Assembly (NCBI GenBank): GCA_008508345.1
Contig: QNGE01003003.1
Span: forward strand, 1 to 64,000
Origin: Paragonimus westermani
Taxonomy: Eukaryota > Platyhelminthes > Trematoda > Plagiorchiida > Troglotrematidae
Direction: 5' to 3'
DNA length: 64,000 bases
Shown: positions 57,368 to 64,000 of the stretch, piece after piece
How the letters are laid out: every line of letters begins with the position of its first letter
How positions within the stretch are numbered: the first letter of the stretch is position 1
Position numbers and translations under genes: made by a program
The notes under the pieces: generated by a model
What the model was told of the DNA's origin: nothing
The model's input: the letters and a program-made list of their open reading frames with translations, nothing else
Databases searched by the model: none

Positions 57368-60131
57368 CTTTCAGATGCATGTATACCAACTGTCTGAGTC
57401 TGTTTAACAAATTACCGGAAATCAGACAGTTAATTCATGACACCCAACCCCACATGTTCGCCTTCACGGAGACCTGGCTTACAGGTGATATCAGTGACAG
57501 TGAACTGAGTGTTCCGGGGTATTCTGTTTACCGGGCTGACTCTGCCCGAGGGAGAATGGGGGGTTCTGCGATTTTTCTTCAGCAGTGTCTCCCGACACCC
57601 ACGGTTATTGGTGGCTTCCAGTCCTCTGATAAATGTGACGCTCTTTGGCTTCGACTACCACTGCGCGGCCAAGACTCACTCCTAGTGGGGGTTATTTATC
57701 GTTCTCCTTCATCAGACGTTCCCGACGACAACACCCTTCTGGTAAGCCTGGAAAACTTCCTAGGCCTACAACGCTTTACACATCTGCTTATTATGGGTGA
57801 TTTTAACGCACCCAAGATAAACTGGGCATCAGTTTCTCACCAGGACTGTGAAAGCGGATTCTCGACTTCCTTATCAACGCTGATACGTCGGAAGGCGTGG
57901 ACACAGCACGTCACCGCCCCGACGCGGCACCGTTTTGGTCAGATTCCCTCTTTGCTCGACTTAGTTATCACTAATGAGAGCCACCTGGTAGACAGAGTGA
58001 TCATCAAGCCACCACTTGGACACAGTGACCACTCTCTGTTAGCCTTTGACCTTATCTGTTACTGGTTACAACAACCAGCAAAAAGATTCACCGTTCGAAA
58101 CTTTAATCAAGCAGATTTTAACGGCCTGAGAACCTACCTAGGTTCACTTCTTCTTGACTTGGACTCCGTGGACCAGAACTACCACACGTTTCACAGCGCA
58201 ATTCAAAAAGCAGACGACTTATTTATACCGCGCAAACTGTGCATTTTCTCTTATCGGCCACCCCTTCCACGCAGGATACGTCGTCTTCTCGATAACCGTT
58301 CCCAATTATTCGCGAAGCATAAGCTTACTGGAAACTCAGAGGACCTAAGCGCGTTCCACATTGTCCGAAACAGGTGTAGGCGGGAAATCCGCGAACACAC
58401 CAAACTCGTACAAGAGAAGATCCTCATAAGAGCCCGCGGGAACAAAATCTTCTTATTCAAGCATATGCGGCGACTAAGAAAGAACAAACCTTCAGCTCTT
58501 TCTTTACGACTACCCAACGGGGAGACTTCATCTGACTCCCTAGTTGTGGCCGAGTTATTCAGGGAGTACTTCTCGGCAATCTATAACGTCGTATCCCCGA
58601 GCTGGCATCCTGTACTACCGTTGCAGAAGTTCAGGCAACCACTCGTGACCGCTGAGTTTTCTGTGCTAGATGTCGAAGACCTTTTACTCAAGGTTAATCC
58701 TTACGGTGCAATGGGTCCCGACATGATCCATCCCAGAATACTCAAGGAAGCAGCTGTTAGTTTGGCTGAACCCCTTTATAAGCTGTTCAAGCAAACACTC
58801 CAGACTAGCATCCTCCCTAGCGCATGGAAAGAGGCGATGGTCACACCCATATTTAAAGTGGGTGACCGGCACTCTCCGGCTAGTTATCGGCCAATCAGCC
58901 TCACTAGCATCCCGTGCAAAATAATGGAGCGCCTACTAAAGCGCGCCATACTCAATCACTTCTTATCAAATAATCTTTTTTCTTCCACACAGCATGGCTT
59001 CCTTCCTAATCGGTCATGCATAACAAACATGCTTATTTTCATGGATAGTCTGACGGAGGCCAAAGACAATGGCCTCATCTCTGATGCCATCTTCTTTGAT
59101 TTTGCCAAGGCTTTTGACCGTGTCCAACACGGCCTCCTGAAGCACAAACTGGAAGCCTACGATATTCAAGGAGAGGTTCTTCGCTGGATTGCCTCGTTTC
59201 TTGATAATAGAACGTTTAGAGTCAAGACCGGAGCAGACCTTTCATCTCCCTCTTTCATTTCTGCGGGAGTTCTCCAAGGGTCAGTTCTAAATCCCTTGTT
59301 ATTCCTCATTTACATCAACGACCTTTCAAGCAAATTTACAGCAGCGTCCTCTTATATGCAGATGACCTAAAAATCTGGAATGCCACTGATCCCAGCGCAC
59401 TACAAATTGATCTTGACGCAATCGCGCGCTGGTCGGACGATTGTAGTCTCCCACCAAATGACAATAAATGTGCTCACATGTCACTCGGTGGTGATTCTGG
59501 CAATGCTTTCATGATTTATAGCGCATCTGGCACAGTAGATATCATGGGAATCGACCTGAAGAAAGATCTGGGCATCTGGTTGTCATCTGACTTGTCCTTC
59601 ACGTATCACCATGAGATGGCGGCAAAAAAGGGATTTGCCGCTCTTATGATGATTAGGCGCACTTTCCTCCGCATGGACAAGAAAGCTTTTCAAACGCTTT
59701 ACGGGACTTATATAAGACCGCTCCTCGAGTATGCCAATCAAGTCGTGTATACCGGCCTGAAGAGAGACATATTAGCTGTTGAGCGTGTCCAGCGCGCGGC
59801 TATTAAGATGGTCGCGGGCCTAAGTAATGTTACTTACGAGTCTCGACTTGAAATTCTTGACCTTTACCTACTTGAATTTCGAAGACTCCGCGGTGATTTA
59901 ATACTCGCACACTTCTTTAGAGTATGTCTTGTAGAACAGTTCTTCAATGTAGCGAGTGATGACGGCCGGCGAGGATATAATAGGAAGCTTTTCAAGCTCC
60001 GTCCTCGGACCTTTCTTAGGCAGCAGTTCATTTCTTGCAGGGTTATTAACTATTGGAACAGCCTTCCTTCTGAGATCGTCAGTAGCGCTTTCAGGAATCG
60101 TTTTAAAGCAAGCCTTCTGTTTGTTCCCTAA
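56983..60131 (+). pseudogene. LINE ORF2: AP endonuclease and reverse transcriptase, one frameshift
   Basis: Frame 56983-59370 overlaps ORF1 by 385 nt; endonuclease similarity starts only near 57370. Endonuclease residues: Asn in YTNCLSLFNKL, Glu in AFTETWL, LIMGDFNAPKINW and the catalytic His in GHSDHSLLAF. RT: YGAMGPDMIHPRIL, VTPIFKVGDRHSPASYRPIS, motif A IFFDFAKAFDRVQHGLL, motif B ISAGVLQGSVLNPLLFLIYI then NDL (Asn where Gly is usual). Just before motif C the frame shifts by one base (59343-59351), and YADDLKIW continues in the third frame to the stop at 60131, with RPLLEYANQVVY and VERVQRAAIKMV in the tail. One lost base thus separates this from an intact pol. Confidence 0.9.
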
Positions 60132-60170
60132 TTCGCGGAGTTACGTCGGGCTACTTAACATTCGACATAA

Positions 60171-62379
60171 GCCTCGCCTTTTCAGCACGACAGCAGGCTT
60201 GCACATGTTTACCAGCACGCACAAAATGCATCCAAAAATCATCGTCTGCTATGCTTACAGCAATGGCAGGTATTTTGGAGAGTCAGGTGAGGAAACCCAA
60301 GTACTCCACACAGCTGCGTCTAAGTGAGTGGGCAGATAACTGAGCCAGGATGTTGTGTCATAATTTGTCCACGTAGAACTAAACAACGCACAACAGGGTT
60401 AGCCAGCCTCGAGAAAAGTGATCAAACTACACATCTGGAGCTAAAGTCCATTAACTGACATATGTGACATGTTATAGACAATAATCGAAGGTGGGTTGAA
60501 CGCTGTAACTCTCAGTCGGACCTGCATCCATCCCCACGTTGTGTTATCAACAGGAAAGCAAAACTGGTGTAAAAACGAGACGCAGACAGAAGGGGGAATA
60601 AACGTTCATCCTTAATGCGAGTTATACATACTGTTAGAGCGTCCACTGGTGGATCGGTGATAATAAACGTGTCCAAACGATGGTAGAGAAAAATGAAGGA
60701 AGGAAGGACGGATCGTGGTAAAGAAACGAGAACGCACATTTTAAAAAATCGAAATTCAGCTTACATATTTCGTACCAATTTGCACGGTACACCACCAGTA
60801 AGAGCAGGTGTGCTCGGGCAAGTAATTTAAAACAAAATAGAACCCTTAATAAAAATGAGCAGCTAGATAAGGATGGGTTATTTTGATATATATCAACATC
60901 AAAATAAGTGATATCAATGGGAGCAGAAGCCGAAAACCTCCCTGATACGGGTATGTGTAATAACCCTGCCGGTCATATTGCCCCATGAACACCGAAATCA
61001 ACCTTTACATGGGAGATTTAAGCGGGAAATGAGGTGTTATCCAATGAATTAGGCGCAGCCACATCATCGGTGGTATGTCCCGGCGAATGCACGTTGTTCA
61101 TCCTCTCTGTCGGACAGTTGGAAACAGTTCAAAGAAGCCGTATATTTCTCGACGCATTTGTGAGAAACACGCTCAGGAGAGCCTGATCAACGTACAGATT
61201 TTTAAGCATATATACATTTGATCACCGAAACTGTCAATTGTACAGTGAGTCAGCTATGTGAATGGAGCAACAAAACAGATATTATGTGAGGGAAAAAATA
61301 TGATTTTAGAATGAAAAGTTTGACATACATACTTCTGAGACAATAGTACTTGGAATCTACGAAATTCGATAAAATAGTTGATTTGTTACATCAATTGTAC
61401 TCCACAAGGTAACCACTGGACTAATGCTCAAGGCCATGCCAGAAAAAAAGTACTTAGAGGACGGAAGAGATGTAGTGTCGGAGAATTTGATTATTATTTT
61501 ATGTATATAGTCTCGGGAAAGCGTGCAGAAAAATGTTGATGGGGGAAAGCTGGAGACGCATATACTTTCGCGTGGAACGCATGGACCTCTCGATCGGCCG
61601 TCGTTCTTCGCTCACATTCCATAGAGTTTTGAGAATCCCGCGATATGCCCAACTATCGCGGGATTTTGAGTTTCCGGGATGGTTGGAATGTTTTCTCTCG
61701 CGGGATACTTTAGTGAAACCAAAGATGGAGAGCGAAATCACGCGATAAAAGAGAGAACGTAAAACTATGTGAGCTGTGACGAACAATGGAACACGATATT
61801 CTGTTATAACCTTCTAGGTGGTGTTAATAGCATCGTGCTAAGTGGTGAAATATAAACCATATGCGAAAAGGCTTCATCAGATACCGCAAGAAGAGATAGA
61901 TTAGCGGCTTTCCCTGATATACAATTACTCCCGGATTTAGGTGTCAGTTATTTCTCTACAGCCAGTAGATAGACTGACAGCAATGTTTGGCAATAACGAG
62001 AGGTTGCCTGGTGGTCTGTCAGAGGGGATAAAGGAAGAGTTGCGACTCAAGGTTATCATGCAGTCATGCGACGAACAGGTCGAGCTTTTTTGTTTTCCAA
62101 CCAATTTTAGCATGTTCAGCTTTTGCGTTGTGGTTTAGAACAGAGACACACAAGCTATCAATAAGTATGGGGTAAGGGCGCACCAGGATGAATGTGTTAT
62201 TACTAAAGGGCATGTGTTTATCGACACCTATACCTGTTGGCTATAGACATGTTTCCTTGTTCGCTGACAAGTCTAAAAGTACAAGATCTCTCCTGGAAAC
62301 GGTAGTTTTGATCGTTTTCAAAGATAGCGTCCTCAGACATGTAAAGCTTGAGAATGGACTTAACGTTCGTTATTGTTAG
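60171..62379. other. No gene recognised
   Basis: 2.2 kb of AT-rich DNA. The only structure recognised is a GC-rich fold-back at 61614-61691. Confidence 0.5.
61614..61691. repeat. Inverted repeat (hairpin) with perfect 12-bp core
   Basis: AATCCCGCGATA (61634-61645) and TATCGCGGGATT (61654-61665) are perfect reverse complements around an 8-nt loop. Similarity extends imperfectly outward (ACATTCCA on one side, its complement near 61684-61691 on the other). A third CGCGGGAT occurs at about 61699. Confidence 0.85.
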
Positions 62380-63060
62380 GAAAGTTTGTAAACTTCGTTT
62401 GAATTGGTGTATATTCTTACTGGCTCAAATTGCATACGGGAGTCTGTTCCAAATGTAGGAATATTTAACTAGGAAAAAATTTGAACGCAGTTATTCCTAG
62501 ACTCAAGAGCTGACAAGGTGAAGTCCTTGTTTCTGAAGTAATACTTCGACCGGTAAAGCAAGCGAGTCGCGAAGCTGACGGTGAGTTTATTGCCATAGAC
62601 CAGATTATACATCAGTGCAAGGTTAAGCTTCAGTCGTCTTAACAAAAGTTAGCCTATCAGACTTGCGCAGTTGGCTATATATGAACGTGCAGTACTCAAA
62701 CTGGGGTCGTAAACATAGTATATGAATGTGTAATCGTGCAGCCGCTAGGAAGAATGAATGGTTAATGTAAACTATTGTCCTTCGGATTTTAGTGACTAGG
62801 GACGATATATGTTCTGCAAAGTTAAAGTAGCGTAAACCTAGATCACGTACTGAATTGGCGGTTGGTATGCTGTGACCGTCTCGCTTTATAGAGCCATCTG
62901 GTACGTGACAACACTTTGCTGAGTCATGGTGCGTAACGGGGAAAGTGAGAAGGCATGAAGTGTATACAGCAACGGGCAAATCTGAGTTGTGCTGATCATA
63001 GAATAAAGCATTCTCCAGAGTCACTATTTCAGTGTACAATAAAAGTCATCGACACTCAAT
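62380..63060 (-). pseudogene. LINE ORF2 C-terminus, third family, 5'-truncated
   Basis: Minus-strand frame 63039-62623 and its shifted continuation: SIKRDGHSIPTANSVRDLGL, FNFAEHISSLVTKIRRT, CLRPQFEYCTFIYSQLRKSD, then RLKLNLALMYNLVYG, FATRLLYRSKYYFRNKDFTL and ALESRNN. This is the post-RT thumb and tail of CR1-like pol proteins. The RT palm is missing and there is at least one frameshift (about 62625). Confidence 0.82.
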
Positions 63061-63582
63061 AGACATCTAGTAATCGACTTCTATCTGTCCATGACATTTA
63101 CGGTGAAAGTCACAGGTTGGGCCTGTTCGACACTCCACAACGCATACATGTTTACTAGTTTAAGGTCCGTTGCATTATCTTTGAGATTGCTAAACTCTGA
63201 TTAGTGTTGGAAGTGGTCTCACGCTTTATTACCTTCTTCAACTAATCTGCATTGGTCACCTTTATTTTCACAACAACTACTGCTACCGTTCACATTACCC
63301 TTTTCCAAACTGAACAATTGATGATATTATTATGAGTAATAGAGCCCTAGCGGGTTTCTGAAGTGTTTGTCAGCGGCTCCAGCAATTGCTGAAATGTGCA
63401 ACGTTCATTTCCGAACTTAATCGTGACGAGAAAGTCACCCCGGAAAATATTAACTTTTGCCAACTTTCCCCACCCATATTCTTGTCTTCACAAGAATATA
63501 TATTAAGGCAGTCATCTGAAGGCAATTTGAGCAATTGTATAGATGTAATGATTGGTTTCACAAAAACTGGTTGATTCGACAG
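63061..63582. other. No gene recognised
   Basis: Short frames only; may be intron in front of the candidate exon at 63583. Confidence 0.4.
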
Positions 63583-63953
63583 AATCCAGCAGGAACAGTC
63601 CCGAATCTGGTTTCCCCAGAAAAGTTTTCGACCAACTTCGGGACCGGATCGTTTCCAACAAAACTCCAAAAGTGCTGGCCATACCACTGCTGCGCACCAA
63701 GACGGAAAGACTACCGGCGTTACCCTTTGGTGCGCAAACTTTACTGTCGGTGCCACAACGTTCGTCTATAAGTGACGTTTACCCAGGCAACCATGCTCAC
63801 TTGGGATTGGTTGAGAGCGCAGTGTGTGGCATCTGCAAGAATACGTTTCATTCTGAATGGTCAATCACTGAAGAATGCAACGGAGTTCGTTATATGGCCA
63901 GTGCTCTGCTACCGAATTCAGCTCATTATAACCGAGTCGTTTTCTTTTGGAGT
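63583..63953 (+). CDS. Candidate host exon, unidentified
   Basis: An open frame of about 124 codons between a possible acceptor (GATTCGACAG) and a possible donor (GTATGT). Includes KTPKVLAIPLLRTKTERLPA, ISDVYPGNHAHLGLV and a Cys pair CGICKNTF. It reads like a globular protein, not a known retroelement, but no family is recognised, and both splice sites are guesses. Confidence 0.3.
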
Positions 63954-64000
63954 GTATGTTGGAAGTAGCAAATCGGAACAATTTGGCATATATTTTTCCG

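Larger units (their letters stand above)
55516..60170 (+). mobile_element. CR1-like LINE, nearly intact, two ORFs
   Basis: A 4.6-kb element with a 5' region of two tandem 157-bp units, ORF1 (PHD-like zinc protein), ORF2 (AP endonuclease and RT) and a short 3' UTR. Only one or two frame defects are visible: one at the RT YADD motif and probably one at the start of ORF1. No target duplication or poly(A) tail was recognised, and the 3' end is approximate. By far the youngest LINE in the window. Confidence 0.9.

Noticed and set aside
59343..59351. Programmed frameshift in LINE ORF2
   Set aside because: It lies inside the conserved RT, no slippery sequence or pseudoknot is evident, and relatives have a continuous frame; decay or sequencing error is simpler.
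1..64000. Bacterial-type systems (operons, CRISPR, defence islands)
   Set aside because: No repeat-spacer array, no clustered co-directional genes, and spliced eukaryotic genes are present.

Overview
The window looks like nuclear DNA of a parasitic flatworm, most likely a digenean trematode. The genus cannot be read from the sequence. The evidence is a CsRn1-type Ty3/gypsy element with the unusual C-x2-H-x9-C-x3-C Gag knuckle and a primer site resembling tRNA-Trp, fluke-like CR1 LINEs and Penelope-like elements, and a host gene whose 5' introns are only 32-41 nt while its 3' introns are several kb. There are no operons, Shine-Dalgarno sites or CRISPR arrays. Most open frames in the window are chance or shadow frames.

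Two host genes can be assembled by splice phase. On the + strand, exons at 8951-9020, 11844-11914, 13863-14075 and 16665-16727 encode a neuronal-calcium-sensor / KChIP-like EF-hand protein; its first exon(s) were not found and its last exon is uncertain. On the - strand, eight exons between 42797 and 32687 encode a complete uroporphyrinogen-III synthase of 253 residues (fourth enzyme of haem synthesis), with five mini-introns and two large ones. A further exon-like segment (44023-44187, +) and a weaker one at the right edge (63583-63953, +) could not be named.

The rest is a graveyard of retroelements. 1253-7383: a complete but defective Ty3/gypsy element on the - strand, with two 392-bp LTRs and a CAAC target duplication, carrying a Penelope-like 3' fragment (2860-4062, +) inside its integrase. 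23034-24266: a second Penelope-like element, mostly hidden by a 611-N assembly gap. 24290-25560: an internally deleted LINE (-). 26270-26595 and 28555-28912: inverted copies of one dispersed repeat. 42990-43560: a gypsy LTR + PBS joined to an RNase H remnant, about 190 bp from the synthase start codon. 44750-45350: a LINE 3' end. 45760-50880: a second, heavily decayed gypsy element (+). 52290-54115: a decayed CR1-like LINE split by an insertion of about 390 bp. 55516-60170: a nearly intact two-ORF CR1-like LINE with tandem 157-bp 5' repeats and a frameshift at the RT YADD motif. 62380-63060: a LINE 3' end (-).

The long stretches between these (7.4-8.9, 18.2-23.0, 28.9-32.7, 32.8-38.2, 38.3-42.1, 60.2-62.4 kb) are introns or intergenic DNA in which no gene was recognised. 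The most notable observations are the assembled synthase gene with its 5' mini-introns, the gypsy element whose LTRs are almost identical although its body is broken and carries a nested element, and a second gypsy element whose LTRs share a 133-nt identical core inside diverged flanks.
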